A stretch of 64,000 nt of DNA from Paraglaciecola sp. (lineage in GTDB: Bacteria; Pseudomonadota; Gammaproteobacteria; Enterobacterales; Alteromonadaceae): the NCBI GenBank assembly GCA_009993955.1, contig JAACSL010000001.1, positions 124,001-188,000 of the forward strand. Reading direction: 5' to 3'. Below the pieces are notes generated by a model. It had not been told where the DNA came from. It did no database searches and saw only the letters and a program-made list of their open reading frames with translations. The translations under genes and the position numbers were made by a program. Within the stretch, counting starts at the first letter, position 1, and each line of letters opens with the position of its first letter. This document shows positions 19,601-25,987 of the stretch, piece after piece.

Positions 19601-20482
19601 CACGCCTTGCATTAAATCACGGTTATCAATAGGTTGTATTGCCTCGTTGATTCCGTATTGCTGTACGCCTGCCTGAGTTGCTTCAGTTGCGCCCTCAGTA
19701 GCAAAGCCTTTGAATGCTGAGCGAATGGCACCAGATTTTGCTATACGCGCACCGACTAATGCACGGCCAATAATCGGATCGCCAATAGCAGACGCGCCAA
19801 AGTTAGCCAATAACACTTTTGGATCGCTTTTGACTTCGCTGGCCACTTGGTCGGCTAGTGCTTCAGTGGCAAGATCCCACTTTTCTTGTGGTGTTGCATC
19901 TGGGTTGTTTGCGTGTATGCCTTTGATTAGCTCCTGAAAGATAGGCGACTCGGCTTTAAGTTTGTTCGGCATGTTGCGAATTTCATCCCGCGCCTGCTCC
20001 ATGCCTTGACCGGTTGCCGCTGACCCGCCCGTCACGCCCATGCCTACGCCTGTGGCAATTTTAGAACCAACAGAGCCAAGCTTAGCCGCTTTAGTCACTA
20101 AGCCAGCCGCACCAGCGCCAGGTACAGCAGTCGGAAAAAACTGCCCGGCAACATTGGCAAAGCCAAGTAACCAGGTATCTAAATCAGTTGCGCCCTCGCC
20201 CAACTTAAAATTACCTTCCTCATCTTCAGTAAAAATCTGCTTACTCATGGACTCACGGCCAGCGTCAGACATTTGCTGATTCTGATCGTCTGCCCATCCA
20301 TAAAACTGATTTGCTAATCCTTTTGCACCAGCAAAATCAAATATGCCACCTACAGCAGATAAAGCACCAGCCTGAAAAGCGTCTAACATATCCCCAAATG
20401 TGCCTTGGGTGTTTTGTTGGCTTGCTACAGGCTGAGCCATTGGACGATAAGGCTTAGCAAAGTAATTAGGAATTTGATTCAT
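10601..20482 (-). CDS. Giant multidomain phage polyvalent protein (3293 aa), probably an internal virion protein injected with the DNA
   Basis: Domains by position: glycine-rich hydrophobic N-terminal region (about 100-160, 270-310). ParB-like segment near 692-706 (VVTGRHRLDLARRSG). ADP-ribosyltransferase-like domain about 1070-1190 (RPLYRGQP, GLLWITPEKEYA, GFDGFYAIEPEGQESIALFN). Polyvalent-associated module about 1420-1475 (AKSLGGYYSAYNKDG). Rossmann methyltransferase domain about 1760-1910 (LEPSAGAGHLADGA, IIMNPPFSN). Phosphoribosyltransferase-like domain about 2220-2340 (YIIVDDTVTQGGTLANL). LPD38-like C-terminal region from about 2770 (LSPDFIIRNFIRDAAHAWM). This matches the polyvalent proteins of phages and conjugative elements, thought to enter the host with the DNA and protect it or modify host targets. 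No lysozyme or transglycosylase motif was seen. Individual activities are inferred. Confidence 0.88.
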   Translation of the reverse strand: MNQIPNYFAKPYRPMAQPVASQQNTQGTFGDMLDAFQAGALSAVGGIFDFAGAKGLANQFYGWADDQNQQMSDAGRESMSKQIFTEDEEGNFKLGEGATDLDTWLLGFANVAGQFFPTAVPGAGAAGLVTKAAKLGSVGSKIATGVGMGVTGGSAATGQGMEQARDEIRNMPNKLKAESPIFQELIKGIHANNPDATPQEKWDLATEALADQVASEVKSDPKVLLANFGASAIGDPIIGRALVGARIAKSGAIRSAFKGFATEGATEATQAGVQQYGINEAIQPIDNRDLMQGVASAAANEGVMGGAFGGVAGGLGGFVNRQSQNNKDTVPSAEDAGVVIPPEVQNEIDKKNAAKDAATEAVKASNPILGDVLDQFDKSSSARSDAINQAVNYDIPTAARKAGAQTPADVTRFGEMLDSPIQVALDRMRENRSQTVQDMVNKATQNKSPTTQDRFLPKAFEYEGQLLRNERVPNTNQKPNNTFESEAVQPLRSPNKQITQKDIIFAGNDSGVNVKANGNVFLSPKEALISKNARAAKRAGNEIEAVPFGNGFGWRITKAADNEQSNRVDTRSIEQSGDQQVRSFGNTLPDSQREAGQSWLRDTNGQLSRSNGADLPVPDGRNTNDNAVVQNKFEGLPIQEAPLSELTLSDDVPQFKDGANADGVVTPLGGKFDRTGVAPIQVWVREDGRKEVVTGRHRLDLARRSGEKTIPAQFHYEEDGFTIDNAAQLDAILNIRDNQGQVKDYVNYFQANKQLTEEKAKSEGLLRQALGRRAYTIATRGSEDVIASHSAGIISDEAAERLANVAPNQDKYQTLGLQKLQEGKGIGYTENFIRAVKSMEGDQGGSETMDMFGQDTSASIEADKMVKIASRKQRELRERLSAIKGAAKNPKLAKAEGVDIKDPNSLNKRIEQLTAQAREWDSFHTNPKLVAQIRNEIGAQAMPEQSSNDQATIKQTQELSEEDAKKLNDEIRKLFDEKDEEGLTAYKKSLVSSIESLSDGTELGNYRAIKEVNQELESEGSSETLSDRVKREVLQDAVKPKVKEADQVETVVDENQDSLFGEPENLPTEKSDRPLYRGQPKNSGMVLNEKGLLWITPEKEYASDPHYGGKEGGEVIEVDVKESELNLFDYKNPDHANILREKKSIIYRSAANGDFRALQDEDVVKTIKSKGFDGFYAIEPEGQESIALFNVPNKKQTTETVDKVVDEPKGKVNLEPTLESYNAFMDRIDNADETLTANDVLEAFKVMRNSVEAIEAELNTLTKDKILKYYRGYTDSGMKKAQIARRAAEDIITRFGFVTTDTGMMITSGIGRDGRFDGIQEKLEKLTTEQLQKNIQAVKAEQQKRINDYQSKLDGAYDPKTLEDFRNAVRLGASKDFTPEQWAKYDRLHADEKLEQQAKEAIKTVQAIQDDVSYTTHETAHSKKNTPLFVVSLDGRVEKDLYSELNSKAKSLGGYYSAYNKDGAIPGFQFKSEDDRKNFLTVLDGKAVDKVKEDKDKTDSLEALTDRIEERATGVINQDRKTNTARRSSMAAGVISNAESELDKAAELRAISEAIKSGEAKYLAKLSTGTERDLIASLWNRLRYDVKGDAREELLEQEIVSGNARGMKWRKGVKPEQKVRFAQYPLTTMRAENVKRIAKEMANTPGYKLAATKLLSDAGKLAENDKFNVAGHKHGSKFMQFVRENETNTYFDDIVKDFFRLKRMGITTLPMLRAALLEYNAITTNTKPVKVENATTEKLKYSSLQGKYKENDFFNSTKSVVEEVVNYADIKPGMKVLEPSAGAGHLADGAADIVGKDNIQTFEIAYGLQEFLKDKGYKVTGGDFLEQTPTGDYDRIIMNPPFSNDQEITHIEHAYKFLKPGGRLVAVTSSMAGERSNKRNVAFKEWLDELGAEQQDLPEGSFRDAINPTGVNTKIIVIDKPSQNILFNKSNKPLTGNPVPLGQAKTVTKDFIDYYTGLDDDMEITVTDKKPSEVFKNAKLEPGDDTAIKGGFDKDSNRLYIFSQNHSNIEDVRKTLREELLVHKGLGVFKPEEIAKLINTINGTRTSINPKIKAIWADIERNYGKAPELVQAEEFLGKISQIKPSSLGKYWNQIVSTLTRLLRKVGLVRKGITFTEMQAVVAEIGDRLRSGDKPENYGFNAQSAKDSGISYNKNITPNERAAWNNFPDVIIHNTLSSEKNHPDYQSAKKGDIKAAVRLVTDLISKDKLMEIKRLVGDSKAITLAVHAKESQGDNKIPRAMADYISMALGLDVDLDVVQSSYVSRSNKDGFGRLAVQPTFEGDIKKGDKYIIVDDTVTQGGTLANLRGYIESNGGNVIVATTLTGKQYSAKLALSSDTLSKLRDQYSGTNLETWWREIFGYGFEKLTESEARYLTRVKDVNAIRDRVTEARQLSSAQGGDSDTQSNGRYKDLRFNRSTPDTRTAEEKIGQGAALASDTITQKGKKVVNALKSSAFWNRAAEGMFDGLHGIKQAEQSAGITDPTKMGYTSARLATGLGDMLHAVFHKGALEWKDGVTSIKKDTKGLLEVIGMLPEGDGLNNWLAWMAAGRAEMLSKQGRENNLTKEDIATLKSKAKGNEALFEEVRKEYNKINSATLNLAQEAGLLSPEQRAAFDEEWYVPFFREQSIDNPELTDVIKQITAPHTTKTGIVGQSAQIKELIGGKGSTKDLLKNIIQRQVSMIDAAVKNNAAREIANNLAGTEYMTRDDDAGINEAIDKIGVSRGDLAKNFQKVRVMENGKPVYYYVSDPALLRGLLQVHDVGSKALFNKMARSAKRFLTTGVTLSPDFIIRNFIRDAAHAWMVNKDGAKLGTDTWKGLKASWEGDDSYWNLIASGAAFQGGYIHGADPEAAQQQIRRALKMKGLDQEEINGYMKTVVSTKEGLLKAFEKYRNASDKIENANRVATYEAALKAGKSNKQALFESKDLMDYSMKGNFASLGTFIDMLPFFNARLQGMYKLGRAAAADGDDRLLKVLSKDLAFKGMKVAAFSAGLAALNGDDERYKELPEWDKDAHWHFFLGEGNDGHIRIPKPFELGIIFGTLPERLYNFSAGNQTGKDLGDSVIYSMVNTLSLNPIPQLAMPTLEIIMNRSFFTGSAIEGMADENREKADRYNMNTSDTARIIGQFSDAVGLSPKQVQHLITGYTGTMGGYVLSMSDFMARAMTGRIKADTAVADWPIIKTLYQGGREPRNTVYQDRFYDSLKKAQEAYGSYKAAIEENDPERARELFERRAEELNDRLALNRMQRKISEISKRMRAVDNNQTLTSKEKQKRLEDLTMFKNQLYEQAYTQLNLADW

Positions 20483-20526
20483 TTTCGATTAGTGACCTTG
20501 AATTTTGCTGTGATGATTGTTGGCAA

Positions 20527-21252
20527 TTAAAACTGACGAGGGATAAAGCCTGTGTTCATTTCTTTCGTTCTGCCCTTTGGCAATGCGGTCTGGCTGCCCC
20601 ATTTTTTAAGTAAGTTAGACAATGTTAAGTCTTGCGGATCTACTTGGCTTACGGGTGCCGAAGCATTTGCTTGAGGTTTCGCGCTGGTAATAGCGCCAAT
20701 TAAACCACCTATTTCGTCAGGATCTTTAACTTGAATGCTTTGTGATGCCGGTTCTTCGGCGGGTTTAACTGGTACCGTTAATAGGTATTCAAAACCAGTG
20801 CCTTTTAAATTGGACCCATACGAATTAATCATATTGTGTAGGCGTTCACTGTAATACATCTGATTGGCTTCAAGTTCTGCCTGCAATTGCGCTTCGAGTT
20901 CAGGGCTTCCACCCAGCTCCATGCGTTTTTCAAAGGCCTTCCTGATTGACTGCTCTGCTTTGTTTTGCTGCTCCATTACGCCGTTAATGTTCGCTTCAAT
21001 AACCTGCTTTTCGCGTGACGTTTGTTGGCGATCAAATTGATTAGCCGATGTGTTGGCTTGCTCATTTCTGAATGAAACATCTTCTGTGCGCTGCTTTTCG
21101 CGGGTGTCTTGCTCTGCCTTCCATCTGCGCTCTATGCTTTCGTCACGCATTTGCTGCAATTTTGCTGCTCTATCATCAGCCAAGCCTTGCTGAACTATGC
21201 CAGCGCCTTGAGATAATCCGCGACCTATGCCTTTCATCAATCCCCAGTTCAT
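20527..21252 (-). CDS. Probable internal virion/structural protein, coiled-coil (241 aa)
   Basis: Not recognised at family level. Begins MNWGLMKGIGRGLSQGAGIV, then a long highly charged Q/R/E-rich helix (about 30-130, EQDTREKQRTEDVSFRNEQA) typical of coiled coils, then a less ordered C-terminus. It lies between the polyvalent gene and two other internal-virion-type genes, which suggests an internal core or ejection protein. Confidence is in the gene, not the role. Confidence 0.75.
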   Translation of the reverse strand: MNWGLMKGIGRGLSQGAGIVQQGLADDRAAKLQQMRDESIERRWKAEQDTREKQRTEDVSFRNEQANTSANQFDRQQTSREKQVIEANINGVMEQQNKAEQSIRKAFEKRMELGGSPELEAQLQAELEANQMYYSERLHNMINSYGSNLKGTGFEYLLTVPVKPAEEPASQSIQVKDPDEIGGLIGAITSAKPQANASAPVSQVDPQDLTLSNLLKKWGSQTALPKGRTKEMNTGFIPRQF

Positions 21253-21262
21253 GATCTACCCC

Positions 21263-21868
21263 TTAAACCTGACCAAGTAGGCCGGATGGCTTTTGTTGTG
21301 GCTTTGGCTGATTAGCCTGTTGATTGCGAACACTAATACCCATTGACTTTTCTGCTTCAGAAACGCTCGCTTCAAGTTCTTGTTGATTCAGCTCACCCAT
21401 TGATTCTTTCATTGACAGGTAATTTGAATATGCTTGGCTTACCGCAGAATCGATCCACTCGTCGCTTACTTCATCCTCTGATAAAGCACCGGCTTCAACC
21501 GCTAAACCTGCAAGTTCGGCTAGCACTTCTTGAGCAAGCGCCAATTTAATGTCATCGGGCAAGCCGCCTGTCTTTTTCTCAACACCGATAATCACCGTTG
21601 CAACAGCTTGACCAATACCCTCGGTTACGTCCTGAGCATTAAGTACAATCTGTGCAATTTTGTCGCCTGATTGCCCCTGTCCGTGAACCATTTGCATGGC
21701 CAAATCATAAGCCTGCTCTAATGCCGCCTGTTCTTCAGGTGTAGCCTGGATCTCACCTTCCTGTAGTTGCTCGTTTTCCGTTTCTGAATATTCCATGCTT
21801 GGGTCGGCCATTTCTTGCATTTGCTGCTCTTGCGGCTCTATTTCATTTTTCATGCGCTGATTAACCAC
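21263..21868 (-). CDS. Acidic phage structural-region protein (201 aa)
   Basis: Not recognised. Strongly acidic and Q/E-rich N-terminus (EQQMQEMADPSMEYSETENE), an alanine-rich helical middle (DIKLALAQEVLAELAGLAVE) and a P/Q-rich tail ending GLLGQV. Its start overlaps the end of the preceding gene by 8 bp, indicating translational coupling. It lies within the block of internal virion genes; a chaperone-like or ejection-complex role is possible but unsupported. Confidence 0.7.
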   Translation of the reverse strand: MVNQRMKNEIEPQEQQMQEMADPSMEYSETENEQLQEGEIQATPEEQAALEQAYDLAMQMVHGQGQSGDKIAQIVLNAQDVTEGIGQAVATVIIGVEKKTGGLPDDIKLALAQEVLAELAGLAVEAGALSEDEVSDEWIDSAVSQAYSNYLSMKESMGELNQQELEASVSEAEKSMGISVRNQQANQPKPQQKPSGLLGQV

Positions 21869-22709
21869 CGTAACCCCCTACCACATTTTTTTGTTTTTGA
21901 ATCAAATCATCAAGGGTCGTCTTCCAGTTTGAATTGGATTGACCTTGTTGGGTGTTGGGTGCGGCATAACTCAGTAAGCCGCCGTTAGGCAAGGCAGAAT
22001 TATTGCCCTCGCCATCCATGCCCCAATATGTGCGGCGTTTACGTGATTCTTCTAGTGCATCTTCCTCAGCCTGCCCTTGCAGCATTTGCCCGGCCATATT
22101 AACGCCAGACGTGATAACAGCGGATTTTCCAGCCTCGCCAAGCCCATTCCATACGTTAGACAATAAGCCAGATGATGTGCCGCCTGTGGTTGCTGCCCCG
22201 GCCGATGTTACGGCGCTTGCCGTTGGTTGTCCCGCGCTCCACGCACTCATTGCCTCTGGTGAGTAACCTGCCGCAGTGCTGCCGACTCCTACCGTATTAA
22301 CAGCGGGTGCCGCTGCCCCTGCAATGGCCGGTGCCGCATTCCCAGCTATCGCCGCATTTGTTAACGCCTGACCGCTAGCAAATGTGCCAGTAGCGCCCGC
22401 CGCCGCGCCGCCAGTAAAACCAGAGCTAAGTGCAGAGAACGCCCCGCTAACATTGCCTGAAGCAATTGCCGATCCTGCGCCTTGAAGTCCTCCCCATGCG
22501 GAGCCGAGTCCGGCTGATGCCGTCCCGCCTCCTGCCATAGACATTAGCGCCGCGCCGCCAAAGTAAATAGCTGCGCCAATAGCGATCACCTTAAACGCCT
22601 TGGACTTGACCACTTTCTTAACAACTTTCACCACGTTTTTAGCAATGCTTCTCACCGGTTTAGTGACCGCTTTAAACACCTTTTTTGCCGCTTTTACAAT
22701 TCCACTCAT
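21861..22709 (-). CDS. Probable DNA-ejection/internal virion protein (282 aa)
   Basis: N-terminal lysine- and valine-rich amphipathic region (KAAKKVFKAVTKPVRSIAK), a hydrophobic helix (about 39-62, AFKVIAIGAAIYFGGAALM), and a long Gly/Ala/Ser-rich low-complexity body (65-190). Ends with a charged tail (EDALEESRKRRTYWG) and QKNVVGGYGG. This composition is typical of podophage internal proteins that insert in the cell envelope during DNA ejection. Start overlaps the preceding acetyltransferase-like gene by 4 bp (ATGA). Confidence 0.7.
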   Translation of the reverse strand: MSGIVKAAKKVFKAVTKPVRSIAKNVVKVVKKVVKSKAFKVIAIGAAIYFGGAALMSMAGGGTASAGLGSAWGGLQGAGSAIASGNVSGAFSALSSGFTGGAAAGATGTFASGQALTNAAIAGNAAPAIAGAAAPAVNTVGVGSTAAGYSPEAMSAWSAGQPTASAVTSAGAATTGGTSSGLLSNVWNGLGEAGKSAVITSGVNMAGQMLQGQAEEDALEESRKRRTYWGMDGEGNNSALPNGGLLSYAAPNTQQGQSNSNWKTTLDDLIQKQKNVVGGYGG

Positions 22710-23158
22710 TTTAATACCTGCTTAATTGTGGCATGAATGCCGCCAACTCGTGGCAGTCCATGCATTTCGTACATCTTCCCGGTTCTCCCGTCTACGTCCA
22801 TACCCGTCGATAACCCCATCATCATTGGAATATTGAATGCTTTGCACCAGCGGATAAATCGGCGCAATAACCACACGCCTTGCTCAGCGTGATCGGGCAA
22901 TACACAAAAGGCAAAATCCGTCCCATAACTGGAATTGGAAAACCAATGCTCGTCTTTAATGGCCAATAAAAAACCGACCACTTGGTCGGCTTTCTGTGCC
23001 ACGAAAAATTCCATGTTCTTGTCGCTTATCGCTCGCCTAAACGCTTTTGATGCTTTGGCTGTGTCAACCTCGCAATCATGTGTTAATGACGAGCTAATCA
23101 CGGCCTTGCCAATTTCAATGCATGCATTTATATCGCCGTGGCCGCCGATCCTAATCAT
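22706..23158 (-). CDS. GNAT-like acetyltransferase (150 aa)
   Basis: GNAT fold by pattern: N-terminal helix, strand with EFFVAQKADQVVGFLLAI, then DFAFCVLPDHAEQGVWLLRRFIRWCKAFNIPMMM corresponding to the acetyl-CoA region, though the canonical Q/RxxGxG/A loop is degenerate (HAEQGVW). A C-terminal segment (MYEMHGLPRVGG) resembles the usual end of the fold. It sits between internal virion genes and is coupled to both neighbours by ATGA overlaps. Phages of this kind often carry such a gene here; the substrate is unknown. Confidence 0.7.
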   Translation of the reverse strand: MIRIGGHGDINACIEIGKAVISSSLTHDCEVDTAKASKAFRRAISDKNMEFFVAQKADQVVGFLLAIKDEHWFSNSSYGTDFAFCVLPDHAEQGVWLLRRFIRWCKAFNIPMMMGLSTGMDVDGRTGKMYEMHGLPRVGGIHATIKQVLK

Positions 23159-24546
23159 CTGTAATCGTCACGGTTAAATCGATCATCATATTTGGGCGGC
23201 ATAAAAGGCTTAGTGCTGCCAGGTGGTATTGCTGGGTTTGGCGCAGTAGTGGCCGGTTGATTGCCAGTATTAGTTGGCTCACCTCCTGCCGTGGTGGGAG
23301 CTTCTTGTCCATTAGGTCCTTCAGGTTGTCCAGCAAATCCGTATATAGCTTGTAATTGCGTTCTTTGCGACTCAAACATTTGCTGTAACTTTTGAACGCC
23401 TGCTGCTTGTTGTGCTGGTGTCATTTCTGGGTTGCTGTAAACGGCAGAAACTTGCGCCATATAGTTGTTATACGCATTAGATGAAGCAATTTTGTAATTT
23501 TCGGCATTTCTTGCGTCAACTTCTTTTACAAAGTTACTGTCCTCTTTTTGATACTTTACATTCGTTAATTCTAAGTCTCTTAAATATTGAGTGTCGGCAT
23601 TTTGCAGGTTGTACTTTTGTATTGTTTCATCCCTGGCAGCGTTTAATTCAGCTTCTTTTTCTAGTTCAACCAACTGCTGTTTGCCTCTTACGTCCAGCAA
23701 ACCAAGCTCGTTTTTATAGCGCAGATCTTCTATTTGTTTTTGCTGCTCTAACTGGTATTGATTCAGAACGCTATCACGTTGCGCAGTAATCTCGGCGTTA
23801 CGCTCTATTTGCTCAAGCTCTTGCTTGCCTTGGGCATCCAGCAAACCAAGTTTATTTTGTTGCTGTAGGTACTCCATTTTAACCAAGTTTTCTCTATCAG
23901 CATTATTTTGGTTATTCTGAAACCCAAATTGATTGTTTTGCAGGTTAGTTTGCAAGGCTCCATTTTTGTCAAACATGGAAGCGTCATGCCTGCGATTAAG
24001 ATTATTCTGCTCGGCAGTAAACGAATTTTGCCACCCCATCTGATCCGCATTGCCATACGTTGATGCATCTTGTGAGGCAATGGGCAATGCCTTATCAATC
24101 ATCGAGGATAAAGCCGACTCATTGGCAATGCTTGAAGACTGTAATCCACGCTGAGCCATAAAGCCCTGAGAATTGGCGATAGCCTTGCGCATCATCGCGC
24201 TATTTGGGTCAAGTAGTCCAGTAATGCGATTTTCAACTAATGAATCATCACTAGGTTTATAGCTGTAATTTTCTTTGCCTTGCACACCAGTGTAGCCATC
24301 GCTTTTATATTCGGCTGGTGTGAATGTTGTTTTAACTGCTTCACCTATCAAGCCACCTGTGGCATATTTTGGATTATTTAAATCACCCCCTGTAGCCTCT
24401 GGTGGCACAACTTGAGCACTCATGTTTTCAGTTGTTGATTGATTGACAGGTACCACCGTTTTATTGGTGGCTTTAGTCGGCGTTGAAACGACCATTTTGT
24501 TTTGGTTGTTTTGGTTGTTCTGCTGTGTGGTTTGCACGACTGCCAT
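23155..24546 (-). CDS. Structural-region coiled-coil protein with internal repeats (463 aa)
   Basis: Not recognised by function. Asn/Gln-rich N-terminus (TTQQNNQNNQNK), then helical body. It contains two copies of a 48-residue repeat starting LGLLDAQGKQELEQIERNAE and LGLLDVRGKQQLVELEKEAE (DNA about 23690-23850). The C-terminus is low-complexity (Pro/Thr/Gly-rich, EAPTTAGGEPTNTGNQPATT). The context, upstream of ejection-type proteins and downstream of tail genes, suggests an internal core or tail protein. Confidence 0.7.
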   Translation of the reverse strand: MAVVQTTQQNNQNNQNKMVVSTPTKATNKTVVPVNQSTTENMSAQVVPPEATGGDLNNPKYATGGLIGEAVKTTFTPAEYKSDGYTGVQGKENYSYKPSDDSLVENRITGLLDPNSAMMRKAIANSQGFMAQRGLQSSSIANESALSSMIDKALPIASQDASTYGNADQMGWQNSFTAEQNNLNRRHDASMFDKNGALQTNLQNNQFGFQNNQNNADRENLVKMEYLQQQNKLGLLDAQGKQELEQIERNAEITAQRDSVLNQYQLEQQKQIEDLRYKNELGLLDVRGKQQLVELEKEAELNAARDETIQKYNLQNADTQYLRDLELTNVKYQKEDSNFVKEVDARNAENYKIASSNAYNNYMAQVSAVYSNPEMTPAQQAAGVQKLQQMFESQRTQLQAIYGFAGQPEGPNGQEAPTTAGGEPTNTGNQPATTAPNPAIPPGSTKPFMPPKYDDRFNRDDYR

Positions 24547-25044
24547 TTATATCACCATGAACGTTTGTTCGGTTATGCCAAATACCGGCGCCGGATAAGA
24601 TGAATTAACCAGTTCTTGATTAACAATCCATTTGCCGCCCGTTTTAAAGTTCATTGTCAGAGTAAATACGCCGCCAACCACTTCAGCCACCATGAAGCGT
24701 ATTGCTCCATCATCCCGCTTAAATGGCACCCTGAATTTTGAATCTGCTACAGCCAGCGTACCTGTTGCAATCACATCGGTTAACTCAGCCACCGTGTACT
24801 GGTTAGGACCATCTTCAAACCCGGTCAATGTATTGGACACTGAATTAATAATAATGGGGATTAGCTCTGGTTGCGGCGCCACATACTCAGTAAATCCGGT
24901 ATTTACGTCATAACTTTTGCCAACAAGGTTAAAGTCAAATTCAGGCACAATGACATCAAATTCAGTCACTACATAACCGGCTCCAACCTGTTTAACCTGT
25001 GTGCATAAATTTTTATCAGTATTTAAAACCGCAATGTTATGCAT
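24547..25044 (-). CDS. Phage structural-region protein (165 aa)
   Basis: Not recognised. Start taken at the ATG giving MHNIAVLNTDKNLCTQVKQV, because GGGAG lies about 10 bp upstream; a longer frame to 25074 adds ten residues inside the preceding gene. The protein is beta-rich (alternating V/T/F), with YVVTEFDVIVPEFDFN and FTLTMNFKTGGKWIVNQ, and has no membrane segments. It overlaps the stop of the preceding gene by 8 bp. Probably a minor tail component or an assembly factor. Confidence 0.65.
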   Translation of the reverse strand: MHNIAVLNTDKNLCTQVKQVGAGYVVTEFDVIVPEFDFNLVGKSYDVNTGFTEYVAPQPELIPIIINSVSNTLTGFEDGPNQYTVAELTDVIATGTLAVADSKFRVPFKRDDGAIRFMVAEVVGGVFTLTMNFKTGGKWIVNQELVNSSYPAPVFGITEQTFMVI

Positions 25045-25312
25045 CGTCTGAAATCTCCCAATACGCCGATCCATACGTCACCGTGCTGTTTCCTTCAATA
25101 GCGCCCTGCGATAGCTCTATTGTAGTGCTGTTTAACAGCCTGCCGCCTACTGAACCACCACCACTACCACCTGACGCCCTAAAGCCACTTGTGCCGCTTA
25201 TGGTTAACTGTGCGCTTGCCATATCAACGGCGTCGATTGTAATAGGCCCAGCATTTGCCGCCGCATAGCCTCGCTGAATTCTCTTGCGTGGTGCGCTTAA
25301 ACTAAATCCCAT
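25037..25312 (-). CDS. Small phage structural-region protein (91 aa)
   Basis: Not recognised. Begins MGFSLSAPRKRIQRGYAAAN, contains a glycine- and serine-rich stretch (FRASGGSGGGSVGGRLL) and ends in beta-like sequence (STVTYGSAYWEISDDA). Two bp after the preceding stop and overlapping the next start, so it belongs to the late operon. Probably a minor tail or fibre-associated protein. Confidence 0.6.
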   Translation of the reverse strand: MGFSLSAPRKRIQRGYAAANAGPITIDAVDMASAQLTISGTSGFRASGGSGGGSVGGRLLNSTTIELSQGAIEGNSTVTYGSAYWEISDDA

Positions 25313-25314
25313 AC

Positions 25315-25986
25315 TTAATACCCTCTATAAACACCGGCACCAAGCCAGAGTAGTTCTAATTCAAATTGCCCGGTGATTGTGCCGCTATAATCGGTATTGC
25401 CATCTTGCAGGTCAATTTGATGGTCATTTGCTCCGGCATTTGTGTTGATCGTAATAATACCGGTTAATCCGGTTGACTTTATTGTGTAGTTTGCGTTTGT
25501 TGCAGGGGTAGCCGGTAGATTAATAGTCGCGTCACCCAGGCAAACAATCACTAACCGTTCGGCGCCATTAGGCACATTAAGTGTGCCGCCATCGGTTATA
25601 ATGGTTGGTTGGCCTGCCGCAGTAGCATAAGACTGAGCGCTTAATGCCGCCGCCACAGCAACATCTTTATTAGCTTCAACCTCTGCTTGCCAGATATTGA
25701 CTTGATCGTGCCACCCTTCTACCGCTTCTGACTGGCCAACAATCGTAGCTAAAGGGTAATAACCAAATTCACCTTCCGCCGTAACGTAGATAAAGGATGA
25801 ATTTTCAAGGGCTGGTAGTTGGGCGCTACCTGCAAAGCCGCTTGGCAACTTTAGTCTTAGGTCTAATTGCTCCTCCACACCGTCAAAGCCAACAGCAATT
25901 GATTGATTGTCCGTGTTGTATTTATCAGATCGAATTGTCGTGCCGGGCGCAACAGGAACGGTATAGTTATAAAACGAATTACTCAT
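25315..25986 (-). CDS. Probable tail fibre or tail-associated protein (223 aa)
   Basis: N-terminal part has a tail-fibre-like start (SNSFYNYTVPVAPGTTIRSD ... DNQSIAVGFDGVEEQLDLRL), a helical connector with EAVEGWHDQVNIWQAEVEAN, and a C-terminal beta-rich region with repeated T-I-N-L strands (DATINLPATPATNANYTIKS) ending in LWLGAGVYRGY. Such short proteins often join fibres to the tail hub in podophages. It starts 1 bp from the nozzle gene stop region, in the same operon. Confidence 0.65.
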   Translation of the reverse strand: MSNSFYNYTVPVAPGTTIRSDKYNTDNQSIAVGFDGVEEQLDLRLKLPSGFAGSAQLPALENSSFIYVTAEGEFGYYPLATIVGQSEAVEGWHDQVNIWQAEVEANKDVAVAAALSAQSYATAAGQPTIITDGGTLNVPNGAERLVIVCLGDATINLPATPATNANYTIKSTGLTGIITINTNAGANDHQIDLQDGNTDYSGTITGQFELELLWLGAGVYRGY

Positions 25987-25987
25987 G

